29,134 bases of DNA, from the NCBI GenBank assembly GCA_964547995.1, contig CAZJRB010000098.1:1-29134 (forward strand). Reading direction: 5' to 3'. Shown here piece by piece: positions 8,219-16,640 of the stretch (the first letter of the stretch is position 1; every line of letters starts with the position of its first letter). Source of the DNA: CAZJRB01 sp964547995. Lineage in GTDB: Bacteria > Planctomycetota > Planctomycetia > Pirellulales > Thermoguttaceae. The notes beneath the pieces were generated by a model. That model was not told the origin of the DNA. It worked only from the letters and a program-made list of their open reading frames with translations, and did no database searches. Both the position numbers and the translations under genes were made by a program.

Positions 8219-8512
8219 TCAAGTGCCGGTCGAGATACCCAGCAGATCGGCGTTGATCTTGGCGATGACGTTGGCAGCATCCGATTCGACGCGGACAACG
8301 CGAACGCTCACTCCGGCGTTTTCCACCTGGTCAATGGCCTTGATAATCGCATCGTGCAAAGAAGTCGCCGTTCGCTCAAACTCCAGGAAGGCCACCCCGT
8401 CGCGCATATTCAACTCGATGTCTCCCCCGGTCGCCTCGTACAAGGCATTGGCCACCTCGGGTGTGATCTCGGCAAAGCCGGTGAGTATGAGTGTGAATTG
8501 GTGGGCGTCCAT
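8219..8512 (-). CDS. Small conserved-looking protein, partner of the HicA-like gene
   Basis: A 97-residue protein starting MDAHQFTLILTG. It has alternating beta and helix character, FTLILTGFAEITPEVANALYE, then VAFLEFERTATSLHDAIIKAI and VRVVRVES, with no signal peptide or membrane segment. I do not recognise a named domain; the pattern suggests a small alpha/beta fold. It is transcribed directly after the HicA-like gene: that gene's TAG (8530-8528) is followed at once by an ATG (8527), which gives a five-residue longer form without a Shine-Dalgarno sequence. The ATG at 8512 has GGGGAAG just upstream and starts like a natural N-terminus, so it is chosen. By position it could be the antitoxin of a toxin-antitoxin pair; this is inference only. 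Confidence 0.7.
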   Translation of the reverse strand: MDAHQFTLILTGFAEITPEVANALYEATGGDIELNMRDGVAFLEFERTATSLHDAIIKAIDQVENAGVSVRVVRVESDAANVIAKINADLLGISTGT

Positions 8513-8527
8513 GGCTTCCCCGTACAT

Positions 8528-8737
8528 CTAATGTGGACACTTGTCAACGAAACGCCGGATTTCCCTTGCGTGCTTCTCTGGATTCCTCGGAGTCGACCAA
8601 ATGGACTTCTGACAACCGCCGCGGCCGTGCGGGCAGCGCATCACACCCCAGCAATGGCCTCCAGATGACTGGACCACCAACCAACCGCTACTCTCGGCGT
8701 ATACAATCTCTTTGTTGGGATGACTCGCTCGTGCCAA
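8528..8737 (-). CDS. HicA-like small protein (possible toxin)
   Basis: A 69-residue protein. It contains a GGHCWGVMRC segment and ends SIWSTPRNPEKHAREIRRFV. HicA toxins are small RNases with a double-stranded-RNA-binding-like fold and a catalytic His in a G-x-H motif; the GGH segment and the C-terminal helix fit this loosely. Several Cys and His residues (HCW, RCPHG, GGC, KCPH) could also bind metal, which is not usual for HicA. No in-frame ATG exists; the TTG at 8737 has AGGA 8 nt upstream and is the likely start. It comes first in a two-gene unit with the 97-residue gene, as hicA does in many hicAB pairs. The family is probable, toxicity is not shown. Confidence 0.6.
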   Translation of the reverse strand: MARASHPNKEIVYAESSGWLVVQSSGGHCWGVMRCPHGRGGCQKSIWSTPRNPEKHAREIRRFVDKCPH

Positions 8738-8833
8738 ATCCCCATTCCTGTTCCAGCGGTTGCTGCCTCACTACGGACATTGTATCAGGTCGAAGCGGTA
8801 CTGGTCAAGTATGGATGCCGCAATGCACTGCAA

Positions 8834-8846
8834 GCCCCGAAGGGGC
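8834..8846. repeat. Short GCCCCGAAGGGGC hairpin
   Basis: A 5-bp GC stem with a GAA loop lies 27 bp beyond the stop codon of the metallopeptidase-like gene. No T-run follows on either strand, so it is not a typical intrinsic terminator. Confidence 0.45.
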
Positions 8847-8873
8847 AATAGTGACCCGCGGCGCAGGATGCTC

Positions 8874-11171
8874 CTACTTCGACGGCTTGGGGTTCTCATT
8901 CGTTTCTTTTTCGGAGTCGTTCTTCTTGTCCGCTTCCGCTTTTTCCTTCGCCCTCTGCTGCGCCTCGTATTTCTTGTACCACTCCTCGAGCCCCGGCGGC
9001 CAGGTGAACTTTGGGGCCTTCTTCGGGTCGTAGCCCTTCAGGTGCCCCGCATAATTGCGATCATCCGGCCTCCGGTAACGCCAATTGGAGTTGCGGAATT
9101 CCTTGGCGATCAAGGCGGCCAGTTCCGGGTCGTACTCGCGCAGCTCCTCGCGCGTATCAACGTGGTTGTGGTCGTGGTCGGGCAGCCGGTTGGTGTCGAA
9201 GTACGACTGGACGCCCTCGGCCCAGTATTCCTCGGCATTGTTGGCCGCGTACTTACCCTTCCAAAGCCCCTTCTTCATGGCGTTGCGGTAAAGGGCCCGA
9301 AGCCTGCCGTCGAACTCCTTGTCGACCGAGTTGATTCCCATCAGGTGGATGGCGTGGGCGAATTCGTGAACCAGGATCGATTCCTCGTCGTAGGGATCGC
9401 CCGGGTAGCGGAGCAGGTTTTCCTCGCCGCAACTGACGATCGGGCGTATCGGAGTCGGCCCCACCCCGCGTGCCCGTTTGTCCCAGAATTTGGCCGGCTT
9501 CAAGTCGCTGGTCTCGGGGACGTCGGTCGTCATCTCCGTGGGGGCCATCACCACAAAGCGGACCTTGTTGCGGATCAAGGCGTCGCGGACGTCGGGCCGG
9601 TCCAGCAGCATGTGATTGATCAAGTAGGCGGCTTCCAACAGGGCGTAGTCGGATACCTTCTCGGAACCGATCACCGGGAACCCCCGGGCACTGACGTATT
9701 TTTTGTAGAACGGGTCGAGCCCGAGCGACTTGCGGACCTCTTCCGGCACCTCGGCGACCTTCAGTCCGTGGCGGCGATAGTCGATCGGCTCTTCCGGCTC
9801 GGCCTTCCATATCTCCTGCATCAGCTTGTACCCGGCCGGGTCGTGGTGCATCAGCTCCGCCCGGATGAACGGGTAGTAATCGTTGAGGCCGAAGTAGGCC
9901 TCGGTAGTCTCGGCGAAATACTCGCTGACGTTGCTTATTGCGTAGTGGCGTTGCTGCCGTCCGTGGTATCGCATCACCGAATCGTATTTCCCGTTGTTGA
10001 CGGCCTGGTCGTAGGCCTCCTTCAACCGCTTGCAAATTTGCTTGTCGGCCTTCAGCACGCGATCGTCGTAGGCATGGGCCATTTCGTGCAGGATGACCCA
10101 CGGCTGGCTGCGCGACCATCGCAGGAACCGTGCCGCGTTGGAGATTTCCACGCCCTTGGCCTTCTCGGGATTCAAGCCGTGGGAACGGAGCCAGCCGGCC
10201 GAGCCGTGATAGCAGGCACAGGGTGCGTGCCAGTCGTTTTCCGCCTCGAGCCAAATCGGCGTCTTCTGTATCTCCTTCAGGGCATGGGCGGGTACAACCC
10301 GGCGCATGTCGAAGAACTTCACCGACAAGAGCTTCAAGGCCGCCGCGCCGACCTTCTTCTCCTCGCCCAGCAGGCGGTTGTTGACGTAGACCGTAAAGCC
10401 GTCGATGTTCTTGACCGTATAGTTCGATGTCGGTTCGTACGTACGTTTTGTCTTAGGGCGTCCCTTGGAAGGCGAGCCGATCGGTTCGCTGGGGATCGTC
10501 CGCGGCTTGCCCCAGACCTCGGCGAGGACCTTGAACATCCGCGGGTCCTGCTCCTTGAGCTTCTCGCGGATTTCCGGGCAGTTGAAGTACTCGACGCTGA
10601 GGATGGCGAAGTATTCCTTGTGGTCGGATGTTTTCGAACTTCGCTTGCCGTAGAGTTCTTCGTCGACCGCCTTCTTGTAGGCCGCCAGCGTCTCCTTGTG
10701 ATCGAAGCCCAGGAACCGATCGTGATACGCATGGGCCAACTCGTGCAGCATGATCTGCACGGAGCGGTTGCCCGCACGCACGTAGCTCTCCGCCCGGCTG
10801 AACTCGACACATTGGTGTTTCTCCGGGTTGAAGTCCATCTTCACCAGCCAGTCCATGCCCGGATGGTAGTGGAAGACGGGCGTTCGGCCGTGGGGGCCGT
10901 TGGTCGAATCGACTTCCATCCAGATCGGCGCCTTGAGCACTTCCTTCAAGGCGGGATCGGCAATCCAGGTCTTGACCTGCGCGAGGTCCCTTTTCAGCAT
11001 TTTCAGTGCCTCGGCACCGGTTTCTGCGTGCTCGCCGTCGCCCAGCAGTGCCTTGTTGACGTAGACCTTAAAGCCCTCGATCTCGTGGATTGTGAAGTTT
11101 GAAGTGGGTTCGTAGGCAACCGCCGGGGCAACGGCGAGCAAAGCGACGCTCAACAGTGGCACAATCTTCAC
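8874..11171 (-). CDS. Secreted protein with three HExxH metallopeptidase-like domains
   Basis: A 765-residue exported protein. The signal peptide is residues 1-~19 (KIVPLLSVALLAVAPAVA-Y). Three related domains follow, each with a zinc-protease signature: HELAH at 143-147, HEMAH at 362-366 and HEFAH at 602-606. Domains 1 and 2 both open with YEPTSN(F/Y)T and (I/V)xG-F-(K/T)-VYVN, showing an internal duplication. Domains 2 and 3 carry EYFAETTEAYFG and EEYWAEGVQSYFD about 45-55 residues after HExxH, where gluzincin-type enzymes place the third zinc ligand. In domain 1 the aligned stretch is EYFAILSVEYFN, so one of these acidic residues is lost. The C-terminus is a Lys/Glu-rich tail. The start is GTG 11171, with AAGGAG 6 nt upstream; an in-frame start further upstream at 11234 would bury the signal peptide. 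Substrate unknown. Confidence 0.83.
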   Translation of the reverse strand: MKIVPLLSVALLAVAPAVAYEPTSNFTIHEIEGFKVYVNKALLGDGEHAETGAEALKMLKRDLAQVKTWIADPALKEVLKAPIWMEVDSTNGPHGRTPVFHYHPGMDWLVKMDFNPEKHQCVEFSRAESYVRAGNRSVQIMLHELAHAYHDRFLGFDHKETLAAYKKAVDEELYGKRSSKTSDHKEYFAILSVEYFNCPEIREKLKEQDPRMFKVLAEVWGKPRTIPSEPIGSPSKGRPKTKRTYEPTSNYTVKNIDGFTVYVNNRLLGEEKKVGAAALKLLSVKFFDMRRVVPAHALKEIQKTPIWLEAENDWHAPCACYHGSAGWLRSHGLNPEKAKGVEISNAARFLRWSRSQPWVILHEMAHAYDDRVLKADKQICKRLKEAYDQAVNNGKYDSVMRYHGRQQRHYAISNVSEYFAETTEAYFGLNDYYPFIRAELMHHDPAGYKLMQEIWKAEPEEPIDYRRHGLKVAEVPEEVRKSLGLDPFYKKYVSARGFPVIGSEKVSDYALLEAAYLINHMLLDRPDVRDALIRNKVRFVVMAPTEMTTDVPETSDLKPAKFWDKRARGVGPTPIRPIVSCGEENLLRYPGDPYDEESILVHEFAHAIHLMGINSVDKEFDGRLRALYRNAMKKGLWKGKYAANNAEEYWAEGVQSYFDTNRLPDHDHNHVDTREELREYDPELAALIAKEFRNSNWRYRRPDDRNYAGHLKGYDPKKAPKFTWPPGLEEWYKKYEAQQRAKEKAEADKKNDSEKETNENPKPSK

Positions 11172-11221
11172 GGGAATCTCCTTCTGCTGCCGAGTTGCGA
11201 CTCCGGCAATTTGTTTGGTTA

Positions 11222-11397
11222 GGAACCGCTCCAAAATAACCGAGGCCGTCCGGGAATTCGACCCTGTAGGGAACGCCCTCTGTGGCGTTCCGCAGATGGA
11301 TCGTTGCCCAAAAGGAACGGCACAGACGCCGTTCCCCTACAGTGATTTCGGTCTGCAATTCCCGGACACCTTCAGTTATTTTCGAGCCAATTCCTTG
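11222..11397. repeat. MITE-like imperfect inverted repeat, ~175 bp
   Basis: The two halves are complementary over nearly their full length. From outside in, GCTCCAAAATAACCGAGG pairs with a TCAGTTATTTTCGAGC copy, GTCCGGGAATT (11249-11259) pairs with AATTCCCGGAC (11357-11367), CTGTAGGG with CCCCTACAG, and TCTGTGGCGTTCC with GGAACGGCACAGA. Arms are separated by a short unpaired centre near 11294-11312. There is no open reading frame inside. It lies about 50 bp upstream of the metallopeptidase-like start codon, between that gene and gyrA. Size and structure resemble a non-autonomous mobile element, but no target-site duplication was confirmed. Confidence 0.75.
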
Positions 11398-11679
11398 GCT
11401 TAGATATTCACGACCGGTGCCAAGGAAGCAGCGGACGCCGTAGGGCCACTGGATTGATCTTATACGGAAAAGGCCCGGGCTGCCACGCATCGCGCGGCGC
11501 GGGATTGTCCGAAATGCCCGAAATCCGCGGCGGTCGAAAACGGGGGGTTGAACGTCCGAAATGCCCTGCTTCAGCGTAAGGAGTGCGGGGAATTTCGACG
11601 CGAAAAAGGTGACGCCGCAACATGTTTCATAGTAACGACTTGCGGCAACGTTTTTCTTGTGGAAATTGGCCCCCGCCCG

Positions 11680-11708
11680 TTGTGAATTGAGGATCAAAAC
11701 AGTATAAT
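11680..11708 (+). promoter_or_regulatory. Sigma-70-type promoter of gyrA
   Basis: A perfect -10 element TATAAT (11703-11708) stands 17 bp after a TTGTGA -35 element (11680-11685, four of six matches to TTGACA). The start codon is 99 bp beyond the -10, leaving a leader of about 90 nt. This is the best promoter in the window. Confidence 0.7.
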
Positions 11709-11806
11709 GCCGGTTTCGTTGAGGAGCAATTGGATAACGTGGGCAGGAAGCTCCTTCTACTGCTGCCCATCCGGTTTCTTAGCAGTGTCCGACGAAAGGA
11801 TTCACG

Positions 11807-14533
11807 TTGGCTACCGACTCGAATTTACCCCTCGATCCCCCCAATTCGAATGGTGCGGCGCCGGACGAAAATGCCCCGGGTGACGGCGACGGCAACATCC
11901 GGACTCTGCCCATCGAAGAGGAACTGAAGGACAGTTACCTCACCTATTCGATGAGCGTGATCGTCAGCCGCGCCCTGCCCGATGTCCGCGACGGGCTGAA
12001 GCCTTCGCAGCGGCGGATTCTGGTCGCGATGAACGATCTGAACCTCGGGCCCGGGGCAAGCCGCGTCAAGTGCGCCAAGATCTCCGGCGACACCAGCGGC
12101 AACTACCATCCCCACGGCGAAAGCGTCATCTACCCGACCTTGGTCCGCATGGCCCAGGAGTGGAACATGCGGCACGTGCTGGTCGACAAGCAGGGAAACT
12201 TCGGTTCGATCGCCGGGTTGCCGCCGGCGGCCATGCGATATACCGAGGCCCGAATGTCGGCCGTCGCCGCGTTGCTGCTCGAGGACATCAAGCTCGACAC
12301 GGTCGATTTCGTGCCCACCTACGACGAGCGCCGGACGGAACCGACCGTGCTGCCGTCGAAATTCCCGAACCTTCTGGTCAACGGGGCCAGCGGCATCGCC
12401 GTGGGTATGGCGACGTCGATCCCCCCGCACAACCTGGCCGAAATCTGCGATGCGACCATCGCCGTGATCGACAATCCCGATATCTCGGTCGACGAGTTGC
12501 TGGACGTGTGTCCCGGCCCCGACTTCCCAACCGGCGGCGTAATCTGCGGCCGGAGCGGCATCCGGCGCGGTTACCATGCCGGCCGCGGTACGATCGTCGT
12601 CCGCGCGCGTACCCGCGTCGAAACGTTCGGCAAAAACAACGAGCGCAAACGGATCGTCGTCTCCGAGATCCCCTACCAGCAGGTCCGCGACCGGATCGAA
12701 GAGCGGATCGACCTTGCCGTGCGCGACGAGAAGGTCAAAGGAATCGCCGCCAGCCGCAACGAGAGCGATCTGAAGGAGCCGGTCCGGCTCGTGCTGGAGC
12801 TGAAGCGCGACGCCGATCCCGACATCGTGCTCAACCAACTCTATCAGCACACCCCGTTGCAGGACAGCTTCTCGATTATCTTTCTCGCGCTGGTCGACAA
12901 CAAACCCCGCGTATTGTCGTTCAAGCAATTGCTCGAGGAATTCATTCGTCACCGTGCGTCGGTGATCCGGCGCCGTACGCAGTTCCTCCTGGCAAAGGCC
13001 CGCCAGCGGAAGCACACTGTCGAGGGCCTGCTCTTGGCCCATGCAAATATCGACGAGGTGATCCGCGTGATCCGGGCATCGAAAACCCAGGCGGAAGCCA
13101 AGGAGCGGCTGATGCAGATCGAGACGCCGGCTGCCATGCTCCGGCGGGCGCTGGGGGACGAGGGTTTCGCCGTGTTCGAAGAGGAACGCGGCGCCAGCGA
13201 GATGTACACACTCACACCCGTCCAGGCCGACGCCATCCTCCGCATGACGCTCGGCCAACTGGTCAACCTCGAACAGGAAAAACTCGGCGGCGAACACCGC
13301 GAGCTGCTCGAAAAAATCCGCGAGTTCAACCGGATACTCTCCGACGAAAAGAACATCCTCGACATCATCCGAAACGATCTGCGGGAATTGAAGCGGAAAC
13401 ACGGCGACGCGCGCCGGACCGAAATCAGTGGCGAGGAAATCGGCGAAATCGACATGGACGACCTCATCACCGAGGAAACCATGGTCGTCTCGATCAGCAA
13501 CCGCGGTTACATCAAGCGGACGCCGGTCACCGCCTACCGCGCACAGCGCCGCGGCGGCAAGGGGCTCATCGGCGCCCGGACCGAAGAGGAGGACCCCATC
13601 GAGCACCTCTTCGTTGCAAGCACCCACGCCTATCTGCTCTTCTTCACAAACAAGGGGAAGGTCTACTGGCGAAAGGTCTACGATTTGCCCCAGTTGGCCC
13701 GCGACGCCCGCGGCCGGGCGGTGGTCAATTTGCTGAACCTGGCCGAAGGGGAGCAGATCACCGATTGCCGCGCGGTCAAGGACTTCGACCGCCCCGACCA
13801 CTTCCTGGTGACCGCAACCACCCGGGGGCTGGTGAAGAAAACGCCGCTGGCGGCATACAGCCGGCCGCTCAGGAGCGGGCTGATCGCCGTGAAGCTCCGC
13901 GAAGGCGACGAGCTGGTCGACGTCGTCGTGGCCGGGCCGGGCGATGAAATCGTGCTCGCCACGGCCGGCGGTATGGCCATCCGGTTCAAGCAATCGGACG
14001 TCCGGTCCATGAGCCGCTACGCCAGCGGCGTGAAAGGGATCAAGCTGATCGGCGGCGACCGCGTCGTCGGCATGGTCGTCGCCGATCCCGACGCCTGCCT
14101 GCTGACCGCATGCGCGAAGGGGTTCGGCAAGCGGACTCCCTTCGGGCCAAATCAGGAAACCGGACCCGGCGACGAAACCCCCGAAGCCGACCTGCCCGAA
14201 CAGGAGAATGACGATAACGGAAACGGCCCCTCCTCGCAGCGGTGCTATCGCACACAGCGCCGCGGCGGCAAGGGGCTCCACGACATCAAGACCGCACCGC
14301 GCAACGGACCGGTCATCGGCATTGTCCGCGTTGCAGACGACGATGAATTGATGCTGATGACCGCGAGGGGGCAAATCCAGCGCATCCGTGCCGCCGACAT
14401 CAGCATCGTCGGCCGCAACACCCAGGGCGTAAGGATCATGAACCTCGACCTCGGCGACACCCTGGTGGCCGTCAAACGCGTCCCGCACGAAGAAGGGAAC
14501 GGGAACGGACCCGCAAGCGACGACTCTTCATAA
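11807..14533 (+). CDS. gyrA: DNA gyrase subunit A
   Basis: The breakage-reunion subunit of DNA gyrase, working with GyrB (not in this window) to introduce negative supercoils. 908 residues, longer than the ~820-875 common elsewhere. After ~30 disordered residues come the winged-helix and tower domains: ALPDVRDGLKPSQRRIL, the quinolone region HPHGESVIYPT (101-111) and the catalytic Tyr145 in AAMRYTEAR. The C-terminal beta-pinwheel has the gyrase-specific GyrA box QRRGGKG at 580-586, so this is gyrase and not ParC. A second exact QRRGGKG is at 817-823, after an acidic insertion (GDETPEADLPEQENDDNGNG). Position 110 is Pro where E. coli has Asp87. The start is TTG 11807: AAAGGA lies 6 nt upstream and no better in-frame start exists. 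It is a single gene behind the promoter at 11680-11708. Confidence 0.97.
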   Translation: MATDSNLPLDPPNSNGAAPDENAPGDGDGNIRTLPIEEELKDSYLTYSMSVIVSRALPDVRDGLKPSQRRILVAMNDLNLGPGASRVKCAKISGDTSGNYHPHGESVIYPTLVRMAQEWNMRHVLVDKQGNFGSIAGLPPAAMRYTEARMSAVAALLLEDIKLDTVDFVPTYDERRTEPTVLPSKFPNLLVNGASGIAVGMATSIPPHNLAEICDATIAVIDNPDISVDELLDVCPGPDFPTGGVICGRSGIRRGYHAGRGTIVVRARTRVETFGKNNERKRIVVSEIPYQQVRDRIEERIDLAVRDEKVKGIAASRNESDLKEPVRLVLELKRDADPDIVLNQLYQHTPLQDSFSIIFLALVDNKPRVLSFKQLLEEFIRHRASVIRRRTQFLLAKARQRKHTVEGLLLAHANIDEVIRVIRASKTQAEAKERLMQIETPAAMLRRALGDEGFAVFEEERGASEMYTLTPVQADAILRMTLGQLVNLEQEKLGGEHRELLEKIREFNRILSDEKNILDIIRNDLRELKRKHGDARRTEISGEEIGEIDMDDLITEETMVVSISNRGYIKRTPVTAYRAQRRGGKGLIGARTEEEDPIEHLFVASTHAYLLFFTNKGKVYWRKVYDLPQLARDARGRAVVNLLNLAEGEQITDCRAVKDFDRPDHFLVTATTRGLVKKTPLAAYSRPLRSGLIAVKLREGDELVDVVVAGPGDEIVLATAGGMAIRFKQSDVRSMSRYASGVKGIKLIGGDRVVGMVVADPDACLLTACAKGFGKRTPFGPNQETGPGDETPEADLPEQENDDNGNGPSSQRCYRTQRRGGKGLHDIKTAPRNGPVIGIVRVADDDELMLMTARGQIQRIRAADISIVGRNTQGVRIMNLDLGDTLVAVKRVPHEEGNGNGPASDDSS

Positions 14534-14767
14534 AGCCGCGACCGTTGAGGCTGTGATTTTTTGGGGAGATGGAGGCCGTAGGGTGGGACCAGCGGCCCTC
14601 AGGCCGCGCCGGCCCACCATATTCGCCGCGTTTTTCTCGCGTTGGTGGGCCGGCGTCGCTTCGCTCCTGGTCTCACCCTACAAAAAATCACAACCTCGTT
14701 GGTCGCGCCGAACCCTGGCGCGGCGGTTTCCGGCAACGCTTGGCGCGACCAACGGTCGCGGCTTTAT
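14530..14767. repeat. Composite nested palindrome after gyrA
   Basis: The outer 18-bp arms match exactly: ATAAAGCCGCGACCGTTG (14530-14547) and its complement (14750-14767). Inside, AGGCTGTGATTTTTTG (14548-14563) pairs with CAAAAAATCACAACCT in the right half, and a core palindrome spans 14578-14682 with GTAGGGTGGGACCAGCG at one end, GCGCCGGCCCACCA (14606-14619) and TGGTGGGCCGGCG (14643-14655). The right half carries an extra inverted repeat, GTTGGTCGCGCC (14698-14709) and GGCGCGACCAAC (14742-14753). The left edge overlaps the last codons of gyrA (TCA-TAA), so the gyrA stop codon lies within the element. Confidence 0.88.
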
Positions 14768-14804
14768 GGGAAAATGGCGAAGTTGTCTCCCGTTGGGCGA
14801 CACC

Positions 14805-16235
<1,431 letters not shown>

Positions 16236-16278
16236 AGTGTTATGATAACCGGATTCGGGACTGGCGGCTAGTACCGTA

Positions 16279-16400
16279 TGACAATTGAAACTGCGGGTGC
16301 CATGCCCACGCTTGCCGTGGGCATGTTTGTGGGCGTTGCAGAACATGCCCACGGCAAGCGTGGGCATGGCACCCGACAACTCGCAATCTCAGTTGTCGTA
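16279..16400. repeat. Palindrome with perfect 33-bp arms
   Basis: Arms 16295-16327 and 16342-16374 are exactly complementary (start GGGTGCCATGCCCACG, end CGTGGGCATGGCACCC) with a 14-nt loop. Within each arm, TGCCCACG and CGTGGGCA can pair again, so each arm is a hairpin of its own. Outside, ACAATTGAAACTGC and a GCAATCTCAGTTGT copy extend the pairing imperfectly to about 16279 and 16400. Confidence 0.92.
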
Positions 16401-16482
16401 AGGTGCTGGGGATTAGGGACTCGCGGCCCGATAGCCGGGGCCGGGCGCGTCGCGAGGCAGCGGAAAACGGATGGCGACCACC

Positions 16483-16530
16483 ATAAAGCCGTGACCGGTG
16501 GCCGCGCGGAATCACCGGCCGCGGCTTTAC
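16483..16530. repeat. ATAAAGCCG-type palindrome
   Basis: ATAAAGCCGTGACCGGTG (16483-16500) pairs with CACCGGCCGCGGCTTTAC (16513-16530) with three non-matching positions. Both arms are near-copies of the 14-bp motif GGTCGCGGCTTTAT found exactly at 14530, 14754, 20070 and 22426. Confidence 0.8.
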
Positions 16531-16545
16531 ATGGAAAATTTCGGT

Positions 16546-16606
16546 GTAGCTACGGTCGCCAGACCGTGGACGACTGCGTTGCCCACGGTCTGGCGACCGT
16601 AGCTAC
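16546..16606. repeat. Palindrome with perfect 24-bp arms
   Basis: The arms 16546-16569 and 16583-16606 are exactly complementary (start GTAGCTACGGTCGCCAG) with a 13-nt loop. It lies 34 bp beyond the rseP stop codon. It could form a strong hairpin at the end of the dxr-rseP transcript, but no T-run follows on the minus strand. Confidence 0.92.
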
Positions 16607-16640
16607 CGGCCGAATGCCGAAGCTGTTCCCGAGCGGCCCT

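Larger units (their letters stand above)
11172..11806. other. Intergenic region between the metallopeptidase-like gene and gyrA
   Basis: These 635 bp separate two divergent genes. They hold the MITE-like repeat (11222-11397) and the gyrA promoter (11680-11708). Between them, 11400-11670 shows no convincing gene; a GCCGCAA (11614-11620) and TTGCGGC (11640-11646) inverted repeat lies 34 bp before the gyrA -35 element and could be a regulatory site or chance. No clear promoter for the metallopeptidase-like gene was seen. Confidence 0.6.

Noticed and set aside
8760..11102. Long open plus-strand frame opposite the metallopeptidase-like gene
   Set aside because: It mirrors the coding strand that carries three HExxH motifs and a signal peptide, and its own translation is rich in Val, Gly, Asp and Arg without any domain.
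11408..11623. 71-codon minus-strand frame upstream of gyrA
   Set aside because: No ribosome site and no recognisable content; rich in Arg and Pro, as random GC-rich frames are.
11825..14488. Long open minus-strand frame opposite gyrA
   Set aside because: Antisense shadow of an unmistakable GyrA.
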